This document shows, in pieces, positions 7,671-14,143 of a DNA stretch of 25,380 nt. Origin of the DNA: Methylobacteriaceae bacterium (GTDB taxonomy: Bacteria > Pseudomonadota > Alphaproteobacteria > Rhizobiales > Beijerinckiaceae). The position numbers were made by a program, and so were the translations under genes. Numbering within the stretch: position 1 is the first letter of the stretch; each line of letters begins with the position of its first letter. Where the stretch lies: contig JAISTL010000239.1 of assembly GCA_031272615.1 (NCBI GenBank), forward strand, positions 1 through 25,380, written 5' to 3'. A model generated the notes under the pieces. The model searched no databases. It worked only from the letters and a program-made list of their open reading frames with translations, and had not been told where the DNA came from.

Positions 7671-7693
7671 GTTGTATTCTAACATTCTACCAT
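7664..7693 (+). promoter_or_regulatory. Promoter/operator block 1 of the hexuronate regulon (uxuB side)
   Basis: TTGACA (7664-7669), an 18-bp spacer and TACCAT (7688-7693). The block CTTGACAAGTT, two variable bases, ATTCTAACATTCTAC, one variable base, AT is repeated before dctP (9690-9720) with 28 of 31 positions identical. The spacer carries a direct repeat (ATTCTA twice, 8 bp apart) and CTTGACAAG is an odd palindrome over the -35. This is the likely GntR binding area. The gap to uxuB (7636-7969, 334 bp) holds no gene; transcription from here leaves an untranslated leader of about 270 nt. Confidence 0.65.
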
Positions 7694-7703
7694 TATCCGC
7701 GGT

Positions 7704-7730
7704 GAATTCCGGGGTTTCTTCCCGGAATTC
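7704..7730 (+). other. Perfect 10-bp hairpin at the predicted 5' end of the uxuB leader
   Basis: GAATTCCGGG (7704-7713) pairs with CCCGGAATTC (7721-7730) around a 7-nt loop. The predicted start of transcription from the upstream promoter is about 7700, so the stem would cap the 5' end of the mRNA, a place where stems protect against 5'-end-dependent decay. The remainder of the leader (7731-7969) shows nothing I can name. Confidence 0.5.
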
Positions 7731-7969
7731 CGCTTGACGACACACCCCAATCCGATACCCGTTTCCCAACATAACCACACCGCGGGGAGTTTTCGCGACG
7801 GCAGGGAACTCCCATACTTTTCAAACGGTTCGCCGTCAACGACCATCGTTTCCGGCCCGGGCCGGACTCCTCCGGCGGACCCGCGGAAGAACCGCGCATT
7901 GTCCGCCGGGCGCCGGAACCGGTCGCCATCACTTTTACACAGCATTCCGCATCAACCGACGAGGCCAAC

Positions 7970-9580
7970 ATGAAACTCAACCGGACAGCTCTCACCGACA
8001 CCGCACTCTGGGACGCGGCGGACATCCGCATTCCGGCAATCGACCTTGCCCGCGTTCAGGCCGACACCGCACAAACCCCCACCTGGGTTCACTTCGGCGC
8101 CGGAAACATCTTCCGCGCCTTCCCGGCCGCCTTGCAGCAACACCTGCTGGAGGAAGGCCTGACCACCACCGGCATCATCGTTGCGGAAGGCTATGATTAT
8201 GAGATTATTGACGACTTTTTCACGCCTTACGACAATCTCACCCTGCTGGTCACCCTGAAATCCAACGGAACCATTGAGAAAGCCGTCATCGGCTCCGTCA
8301 CCGAAGCCCTGAAGGCCGACCCCGCCTCCGCCGATTATCAGCGCCTCAAGCAGGTTTTCCGCGCGCCGTCCCTGCAGATGGTGAGCTTTACCATCACCGA
8401 GAAGGGCTATTCCCTGACCCGCGGCGACGGCCGGTTCATGCCCGACGTCGCCGCCGATTTCTCCGCCAATCCGGAGGACGCCAGAAGCTATATGGGCAAG
8501 GTGGCGGCGCTGCTGGCGGCGCGGTATCTCGCCGGCGGCGCCCCCGTGGCCATGGTTTCCATGGACAACTGCTCCCACAACGGCGAGAAGCTGTTCGCCG
8601 CCGTCCACGCCTTCGCCGAACGCTGGACGGCAAACGGTGTGCTTGACAAAGGGTTTCTCGAGTATGTCGAAAACCCCGCCCGGGTCGCCTTTCCCTGGAG
8701 CATGATCGACAAAATCACTCCGCGGCCCGATGATTCGGTGAAGGCCATGCTGAAACAAAGCGGCTTCGAGGACGCCGAAGGCAAAATCACCGCGAAGAAC
8801 ACCTATGCCGCCTCCTTCGTCAACGCCGAGGAGGCTGAATATCTGGTCATCGAGGATGCCTTCCCCAACGGCCGCCCGCCGCTGGACAAGGCCGGCGTGA
8901 TGTTCACCACCCGGGATGTGGTCAACCAGGCCGAGAAAATGAAGGTGTGCACCTGTCTCAACCCGTTGCACACGGCGCTGGCGGTGTTCGGCTGCCTGCT
9001 GGGCTACAGCAAAATCAGCGATGAGATGGCAGACCCTGACCTTGTCAGGCTGGTGCAGCGTCTGGGGTATACCGAAGGCCTGCCTGTGGTGGTCGACCCC
9101 GGCATCATCCGCCCCAAGGATTTTCTCGACGAAGTGCTGACCGTCCGCTTTCCCAACCCCTTCATGCCCGACACGCCCCAGCGCATCGCCACCGACACCT
9201 CGCAGAAACTCTCCATCCGGTTCGGCGAGACCATCAAGGCCTATCTGGCCGCCGGCCGGGACATGTCCATCCTTCGCGCCGTGCCGCTGGTGCTGGCCGG
9301 CTGGTGCCGCTATCTGATGGCCGTCGACGACGCCGGCAGACCGTTCACCCTCAGTCCCGACCCGTTGCTGGAAACGCTGAAGCCCCGAATCGCCGGGCTC
9401 AGGCTCGGCGACCCGTCGCCCGATGTGAGTGCGTTGAAAGACCTGTGGACCGATGAAAAACTCTTCGGCGTCGATTTGGTGAAAGCCGGGCTCGCCGGCG
9501 TCATTGTTGAGCGACTCGTTGAAATGCTTGCCGGTCCCGGCGCCGTTCGCCAAACCCTGCAAAATTCTTTGGAGCCGTGA
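7970..9580 (+). CDS. uxuB: Mannitol dehydrogenase-family oxidoreductase, probable D-mannonate oxidoreductase (fructuronate reductase)
   Basis: A 536-residue long-chain polyol dehydrogenase, longer than the roughly 490 typical of the family. The NAD-binding start is WVHFGAGNIFRAF (residues 39-51). MVSMDNCSHNGEKL and FPWSMIDKITPRP follow. The catalytic pattern K-x5-N-x2-H is complete in KVCTCLNPLHTAL (K325, N331, H334). The expected reaction is reversible NADH-dependent reduction of D-fructuronate to D-mannonate. The assignment to mannonate rather than mannitol rests on context: uxuA lies downstream and a GntR/FCD regulator diverges. The ATG at 7970 has only a weak GAGG 6 bp upstream. An extra block around 75-110 (YDYEIIDDF to SNGTIEK) and the long C-terminus account for the added length. 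Altronate/tagaturonate activity (UxaB-like) is the main alternative. Confidence 0.85.
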   Translation: MKLNRTALTDTALWDAADIRIPAIDLARVQADTAQTPTWVHFGAGNIFRAFPAALQQHLLEEGLTTTGIIVAEGYDYEIIDDFFTPYDNLTLLVTLKSNGTIEKAVIGSVTEALKADPASADYQRLKQVFRAPSLQMVSFTITEKGYSLTRGDGRFMPDVAADFSANPEDARSYMGKVAALLAARYLAGGAPVAMVSMDNCSHNGEKLFAAVHAFAERWTANGVLDKGFLEYVENPARVAFPWSMIDKITPRPDDSVKAMLKQSGFEDAEGKITAKNTYAASFVNAEEAEYLVIEDAFPNGRPPLDKAGVMFTTRDVVNQAEKMKVCTCLNPLHTALAVFGCLLGYSKISDEMADPDLVRLVQRLGYTEGLPVVVDPGIIRPKDFLDEVLTVRFPNPFMPDTPQRIATDTSQKLSIRFGETIKAYLAAGRDMSILRAVPLVLAGWCRYLMAVDDAGRPFTLSPDPLLETLKPRIAGLRLGDPSPDVSALKDLWTDEKLFGVDLVKAGLAGVIVERLVEMLAGPGAVRQTLQNSLEP

Positions 9581-9690
9581 GAGCGGGCCCGCTCCTCTTG
9601 TTTCTGAAAGACCGCTTTATTTTCAAAATGATAGCCGTCAGCGGCGTCATCTTGAACCGCGGGGTCGGAGCAACGGCTGAGAAATGTGCC

Positions 9691-9720
9691 TTGACAAGTT
9701 ACATTCTAACATTCTACAAT
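9691..9720 (+). promoter_or_regulatory. Promoter/operator block 2 of the hexuronate regulon (TRAP-uxuA operon)
   Basis: TTGACA (9691-9696), an 18-bp spacer and TACAAT (9715-9720), close to consensus at both elements. The spacer carries the same ATTCTAACATTC core as the block at 7664-7693. The predicted start near 9727 gives a leader of about 42 nt before the dctP ATG at 9769. Confidence 0.75.
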
Positions 9721-9768
9721 ATGAGTTATCCCGCATCGGGTGACCCAATATTATTTTCGGAGGGAATT

Positions 9769-10743
9769 ATGAAAGTACATACAATATTTTACGCGGCGCT
9801 CATTGCATCGACAGCGATCGGACAGGCCATGGCCGCGGATTTTACGCTGAACGTCAACACCGCGCTGACCACCGACGACCCGCTCTACAAAGGGCTGGAA
9901 ACTTTCCGTGACGAAATTGCCAAACGCTCCGAAGGAAAAATCGAAATCAAGTTGTTCCCCAATTCCCAGCTGGGCTCCGACGAAGACGTGATTGAGCAGG
10001 CCCGCGCCGGCGCGCCGGTGGCCGTTGTGGTGGAAGGCGGACGCCTCGCCAACTACGTCAAGGAATTCGGCATCATGACCGCGCCCTATATCGCCAAGAG
10101 TTACGAGGGCGTGCGCAAGGTCACCGTGTCTCCGCTCTTCGCCGAGTGGGAGAAGAAACTCCATGATACCGCCGGATTGCAGGTTCTCTCCTTCAACTGG
10201 TCCCAGGGCGAGCGCCAGGTGATCATGAACAAGCCGGTCAAGACTCCCGCCGATCTCGCCGGCGTCCGTATGCGCACCCCCGGCGCTCCGGTGTGGATCG
10301 AAACCGTGCGCGCCATGGGCGCCACTCCCGCGCCGATGCCGTATTCTGAAGTCTATTCCGCCATGCAGCAGCAGGTGATTGACGCCGTCGAGGCGCAGAT
10401 TCCCGCCGCCTACGGCTCCAAGCTGCAGGAAGTCGCCAAGCACATCACCAAAACCCACCACATCTTCCTGATTACCGGTCTGGTCGCCAGCGGCGGCTGG
10501 TATGACAGCCTCCCCGACAACTTGAAGACCATCGTGCGCGAAGAAGCCCTGAAGGCGGGCGACGTCGCCTCCTACGGCACCCGTGATTCCATCGCCGGCC
10601 TCGAAAAGAAGATGGAAGAAGCCGGTGTGACCTTCCATGAGATTGATGTGGAGCCGTTCCGCAAGGCGACGGAAGTCGTTTACGACAAGCTCGGTTACGG
10701 CGAGCTGCGCGAGCAGATTCAGGCGATCGCCGAAGGGAACTGA
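9769..10743 (+). CDS. TRAP transporter solute-binding protein (DctP family), probable hexuronate binder
   Basis: A 324-residue periplasmic protein with a signal peptide ending at about residue 22-23 (QAMA then ADFTLN). DctP signatures are KLFPNSQLGSDEDVIEQ, RQVIMNKPVKTPADLAGVRM, the conserved arginine in VRMRTP (R167/R169) that holds the substrate carboxylate, and the hinge helix YSEVYSAMQQQVIDAVE. The true start is ATG 9769, with GGAGGG just upstream; the open frame extends 192 bp further 5' through the promoter. It is the first gene of dctP-dctQ-dctM-uxuA. Family knowledge: DctP proteins of uxu loci bind glucuronate or galacturonate; which one binds here is inferred from the pathway only. 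Confidence 0.93.
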   Translation: MKVHTIFYAALIASTAIGQAMAADFTLNVNTALTTDDPLYKGLETFRDEIAKRSEGKIEIKLFPNSQLGSDEDVIEQARAGAPVAVVVEGGRLANYVKEFGIMTAPYIAKSYEGVRKVTVSPLFAEWEKKLHDTAGLQVLSFNWSQGERQVIMNKPVKTPADLAGVRMRTPGAPVWIETVRAMGATPAPMPYSEVYSAMQQQVIDAVEAQIPAAYGSKLQEVAKHITKTHHIFLITGLVASGGWYDSLPDNLKTIVREEALKAGDVASYGTRDSIAGLEKKMEEAGVTFHEIDVEPFRKATEVVYDKLGYGELREQIQAIAEGN

Positions 10744-10787
10744 TCCCCCCGTTGGACGATGAGCATTCTCAGGTTGTCCGCGGCAGA

Positions 10788-10818
10788 CGGAGAACCGGGC
10801 GAATGTCCCGGTTTTCCG
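10788..10818 (+). other. Intercistronic hairpin between dctP and dctQ
   Basis: CGGAGAACCGGG (10788-10799) and CCCGGTTTTCCG (10807-10818) form a 12-bp stem with one G-U pair and a 7-nt loop, 44 bp after the dctP stop and 19 bp before the dctQ ATG. Without a U-tract it probably stabilises the upstream message or partly attenuates, giving more binding protein than permease. Confidence 0.55.
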
Positions 10819-10837
10819 TTAAACAAAGGGGGTACCC

Positions 10838-11377
10838 ATGTCGACTCTCAAGCTTCTCGGGCGCCTGGCCGCAAAGGCCGAACTGGCGCTCGCCATTATT
10901 TTATTGGCAATTATTGTCTTTCTGGTGTTCATTGCCGCCGTCGCCCGCACACTGGGGCATCCGATTATCTGGTCGGTGGATATGGCCCAGCTGTTGTTCA
11001 TCTGGGTCTGTTTCCTCGGCGCGTCCCGGGCGACGCGTGAAAAGAGCCTCCTCGGCATCGATTTGTTTGTGCGTCTGGCAAAACCTGAAAAACGGTTTTA
11101 TCTGGAGCTCGTTCTCACACTTGTCATTCTGGTGTTTCTCGGTCTCCTGGCCTACCACGGCGCCAAGCTGACCAACATGAACTGGCAGCGGCAGTTCGGC
11201 GACAGCGGCATCTCCTATGCCTGGGTCACCGGCGCGGTGCCCGCCGGGTGTGTGCTGCTGGCCGTTTCGTTCATTCACAACATCGTCGTGGCCTTTCAGC
11301 GTCGAAACACCGGCGCCGGAGCCCTCATCTATTCCCGTCTCGAAACCGACGAGGCGCCGGAATCCCAGGCGCAATAG
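10838..11377 (+). CDS. TRAP transporter small permease (DctQ family)
   Basis: A 179-residue inner-membrane protein with four hydrophobic segments (about 15-37, 50-65, 88-108, 128-152), the usual DctQ topology. The family signature is in IIWSVDMAQLLFIWVCFLGA, followed by the conserved stretch GIDLFVRL after helix 2. Start ATG 10838 has AAAGGGGG about 6 bp upstream. It pairs with the DctM permease encoded 12 bp downstream to form the sodium-driven membrane unit that takes substrate from the DctP protein of the same operon. The last 25 residues are polar and cytoplasmic. Confidence 0.92.
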   Translation: MSTLKLLGRLAAKAELALAIILLAIIVFLVFIAAVARTLGHPIIWSVDMAQLLFIWVCFLGASRATREKSLLGIDLFVRLAKPEKRFYLELVLTLVILVFLGLLAYHGAKLTNMNWQRQFGDSGISYAWVTGAVPAGCVLLAVSFIHNIVVAFQRRNTGAGALIYSRLETDEAPESQAQ

Positions 11378-11389
11378 GAGGGGGATGTC

Positions 11390-12676
11390 ATGGGTTTTTT
11401 CATTGTATTTCTGTTCTTCGCCCTGATGTTCCTCGGTATGCCCGTCGCCTTCGCCATCGGCATTTCCGGGTTCGTGTTCTTCGTCACCGACCCGATGATG
11501 CCCATGTCCATCGCCGTGCAGAAGGTGGCCTCCATGAGCCAGAGCTTTCCGCTGCTGGCGGTGCCCTTCTTTGTACTCGCCGGGCATTTGATGAATGAGA
11601 GCGGCATCACCAACCGCCTGTTCCGGTTCTCCTACGTCGCCGTCGGCTGGATGGCCGGCGGACTGGCGCAGGTGGCGATTGTGCTGGCGACCCTGATGGG
11701 CGGCGTCTCGGGTTCGGCCGTTGCCGACGCCGCCATGGAGGCGCGCATCCTCGGGCCGACCATGGTGGAAAAGGGCTACGGCAAGGGGTATTCCGCCGCG
11801 GCCATCGCCGTCGGTTCGCTGATTACCGCCACCATTCCTCCGAGCATCGGCCTCATTCTCTACGGCTATGTCGGCAATGTCTCCATCGGCCGCCTGTTCC
11901 TCGCCGGCATCATTCCCGGCCTGATGATGATGGCGGCGCTGATGACCTGCGCCTATATCATCGCCAAAAAACGCAACTATGTGGTGGCCAACACCGAGAA
12001 ACCGACGCTCAAAACCCTGGGCTCCGCCATGTGGGGCGCCAAGTGGGCGCTGCTGTTTCCCGTCGCCCTGGTCATCGCCATCCGCGGCGGCGTGTTCACA
12101 CCGTCGGAAGTCGGGTCCATGGCGGTGGTCTATGCCATCATCGTCGGCTTTCTGCTGCATCGGGAACTGAACGCCGAAAAGGTCATCCGCGCCTTCCGGC
12201 ACGCGGTGTCCGACGTCGGGTTGATCATGATCATCATCCTGCTTTCGGGCATGGTCGGGCACGCCATCATTTTCAACCAGGTTCCCCAGGCCATTTCCAC
12301 ATGGATGCTGGCCGGCCTGTCCAACCCGACTCTGATTGTCGCCGTCATCCTGCTGTTCCTGGTCATTTCCGGCTGTTTCGTGGAAGCGACGGTGCTGGTG
12401 CTGCTGCTGGCGCCGATTTTCGTGCCCATCGTCACCAAGCTCGGGGTTGACCCGGTGCACTTCGGCATCCTGATGATGAGCATCGTTACACTGGGCGGCA
12501 TGACGCCTCCCGTCGGGGTGGCCATGTTCGCCGTGTGCTCGTTGATGGACGTCAAGGTCGAGGACTACGCGGTGGCGGCCGTTCCGTTCCTTTTCACCAT
12601 TTTCGCGGTGATCGGCGTCTTGCTGTTTTCACCGGGGCTGGTGCTGTGGTTGCCGAATATGGCGTTCGGCCCCTGA
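11390..12676 (+). CDS. TRAP transporter large permease (DctM family)
   Basis: A 428-residue polytopic protein of about 11-12 membrane segments. Marks of DctM include FLGMPVAFAIGISG, LLAVPFFVLAGHLMNESGIT, the GGVSGSAVADAA loop, SLITATIPPSIGLILYGYVGNVSIGRLFLAGIIPG (split across helices), and TPPVGVAMFAVC near the C-terminus. The two re-entrant hairpin regions (SGSAVAD and TPPVG) belong to the conserved transport core. The start has GGAGGGGG 6 bp upstream, and the gene lies 12 bp after dctQ. It is the sodium/substrate symport channel of the presumed hexuronate TRAP system. A hairpin and 168 bp separate it from uxuA. Confidence 0.94.
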   Translation: MGFFIVFLFFALMFLGMPVAFAIGISGFVFFVTDPMMPMSIAVQKVASMSQSFPLLAVPFFVLAGHLMNESGITNRLFRFSYVAVGWMAGGLAQVAIVLATLMGGVSGSAVADAAMEARILGPTMVEKGYGKGYSAAAIAVGSLITATIPPSIGLILYGYVGNVSIGRLFLAGIIPGLMMMAALMTCAYIIAKKRNYVVANTEKPTLKTLGSAMWGAKWALLFPVALVIAIRGGVFTPSEVGSMAVVYAIIVGFLLHRELNAEKVIRAFRHAVSDVGLIMIIILLSGMVGHAIIFNQVPQAISTWMLAGLSNPTLIVAVILLFLVISGCFVEATVLVLLLAPIFVPIVTKLGVDPVHFGILMMSIVTLGGMTPPVGVAMFAVCSLMDVKVEDYAVAAVPFLFTIFAVIGVLLFSPGLVLWLPNMAFGP

Positions 12677-12722
12677 GACCGGCGGGGAACGCCCCCGAAA
12701 CGCTTCTTCCGTTCCCGGTTGC

Positions 12723-12747
12723 GGATTGCGCGGCCCCCGCGCAATCC
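12723..12747 (+). other. Hairpin between dctM and uxuA
   Basis: GGATTGCGCG (12723-12732) pairs with CGCGCAATCC (12738-12747) around a 5-nt loop. It lies 46 bp past the dctM stop. There is no T-tract and no clear promoter before uxuA, so read-through with processing or differential stability is likely. Confidence 0.5.
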
Positions 12748-12844
12748 TTCCGGAAATGTGTGCGACGCGCCTGACGAGCCCACGGTTTTGTTCCGGAGCG
12801 GCTCCTTCACGAACGCACACGAACCAACCTTTGGAGAGTTGATC

Positions 12845-14044
12845 ATGAGACATGTGTGGCGCTGGTTTGGACCCATCGACAAAGTCACGATTTCCGACGC
12901 CCGTCAGGCCGGGGCCGAGGGCATTGTCTCCGCCCTGCATCACATTCCCTACGGAGCGGTGTGGACGCCGGAGGAAATCGAGAAACGTTGTCAGGAAATC
13001 GCCCGGATGGACGACGGCACTCCGTCAACATTGACATGGGACGTCGTGGAAAGCCTGCCGGTTTCCGAGGACATCAAAACCCAAACCGGGAACTGGAAAG
13101 AGCATATCGATAATTATCGCCTGTCCATGAACAATCTCGCCGCCGCCGGACTCAGGGTGATCTGCTACAATTTCATGCCGGTTCTCGACTGGACGCGCAC
13201 CGACCTGCGCTGGAAAACGGCGCATGGCGGCACCACCATGCGCTATGACCTCATTGATTTCGCCGCCTTCGACCTCTTTATCCTGCGCCGCCCCCAGGCC
13301 TTCAGCGATTATCCCGCCGCGGTGATCGACGCCGCCGGCAGGCGCGCCAAAACCTTCGACGACGCCACGGCGGCCCGGCTTGTCGCCAATATCCGCGCCG
13401 GGCTGCCGGGAGCGACCGAGGCGACGGACCTCGAGAGCATGCGCCGCGAGCTCGCCGATTACGCCGACATCGACGCCGACACGCTGCGCGGCCATTTCAT
13501 CGACTTTCTCTCGGAGATTGTTCCGCTGGCCGAACAGCTCGGCCTGCGCTTCTGCTGTCACCCCGACGACCCGCCGTGGCCGATGCTCGGCCTGCCGCGC
13601 ATCACCTCCACCGAAGACGATTATGTCCGCCTGCTCACCGCCGTCGACAGCCCGGCCAACGGCATCACCTTCTGCACCGGCGCTCTCGGCGCCCGCGCCG
13701 ACAACGATCTTCCCGGCATGGTCAAACGTCTGGGGCCGAAAATCCACTTCGCGCATCTCAGGAGCGTACGCCGCGAAGACGGCACCATCCCCGGCTCGTT
13801 CCACGAGGATGAGCACCTTGCCGGCGACATCGACCTGCCGGCGGTAGTCACCGCCCTGCTGGACGAGGAAGCCCGCCGTGCCCGGGAAGGCCGCGGCGAC
13901 GCCGTCATCCCCATGCGCCCCGACCACGGCCAGGACATCCTCACCGACACCGCCCGCAACGCCCAGCCGGGTTATCCGGCCATCGGCCGCCTCAAGGGGC
14001 TGGCGGAACTGAAGGGCGTGGAGCGGGGGTTGAAAAGCAAATGA
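12845..14044 (+). CDS. uxuA: Mannonate dehydratase
   Basis: This 399-residue enzyme dehydrates D-mannonate to 2-keto-3-deoxy-D-gluconate and needs Mn2+/Fe2+. The N-terminus RWFGPIDKVTISDARQAGAE with GIVSALHHIPYGAVW is diagnostic. Metal ligands are expected in FCCHPDDPPWPM (His), ITFCTGALGA (Cys), KIHFAHLRSV (His) and MRPDHGQDIL (Asp); all are present. The block DGTIPGSFHEDEHLAGDID matches known UxuA. ATG 12845 has GGAGAG 6 bp upstream; the longer open frame back to 12719 runs through the hairpin and is not family-like. Length matches the family (about 394). It closes the uxu operon and defines the pathway served by the upstream TRAP transporter and UxuB. Confidence 0.96.
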   Translation: MRHVWRWFGPIDKVTISDARQAGAEGIVSALHHIPYGAVWTPEEIEKRCQEIARMDDGTPSTLTWDVVESLPVSEDIKTQTGNWKEHIDNYRLSMNNLAAAGLRVICYNFMPVLDWTRTDLRWKTAHGGTTMRYDLIDFAAFDLFILRRPQAFSDYPAAVIDAAGRRAKTFDDATAARLVANIRAGLPGATEATDLESMRRELADYADIDADTLRGHFIDFLSEIVPLAEQLGLRFCCHPDDPPWPMLGLPRITSTEDDYVRLLTAVDSPANGITFCTGALGARADNDLPGMVKRLGPKIHFAHLRSVRREDGTIPGSFHEDEHLAGDIDLPAVVTALLDEEARRAREGRGDAVIPMRPDHGQDILTDTARNAQPGYPAIGRLKGLAELKGVERGLKSK

Positions 14045-14143
14045 CGGCACCCGCGTGACCCGCCGCCGGTGTCGGGGGAGGAAGCGGGCGGTTACGGCCC
14101 CCCTCTGCCTTGCGGTTTCCCGAAACCCGCCCGGAACGGCCGC

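Noticed and set aside
7952..9562. A 536-residue open frame antisense to uxuB, the same length as uxuB
   Set aside because: It is the mirror of GC-rich codon usage in uxuB: Gly/His/Val-rich, no recognisable domain, no ribosome-binding site, and the plus-strand protein has a complete dehydrogenase active site.
10901..12460. A 519-residue open frame antisense to the first dctQ-dctM genes
   Set aside because: Same artefact: charged low-complexity mirror of membrane-protein codons.
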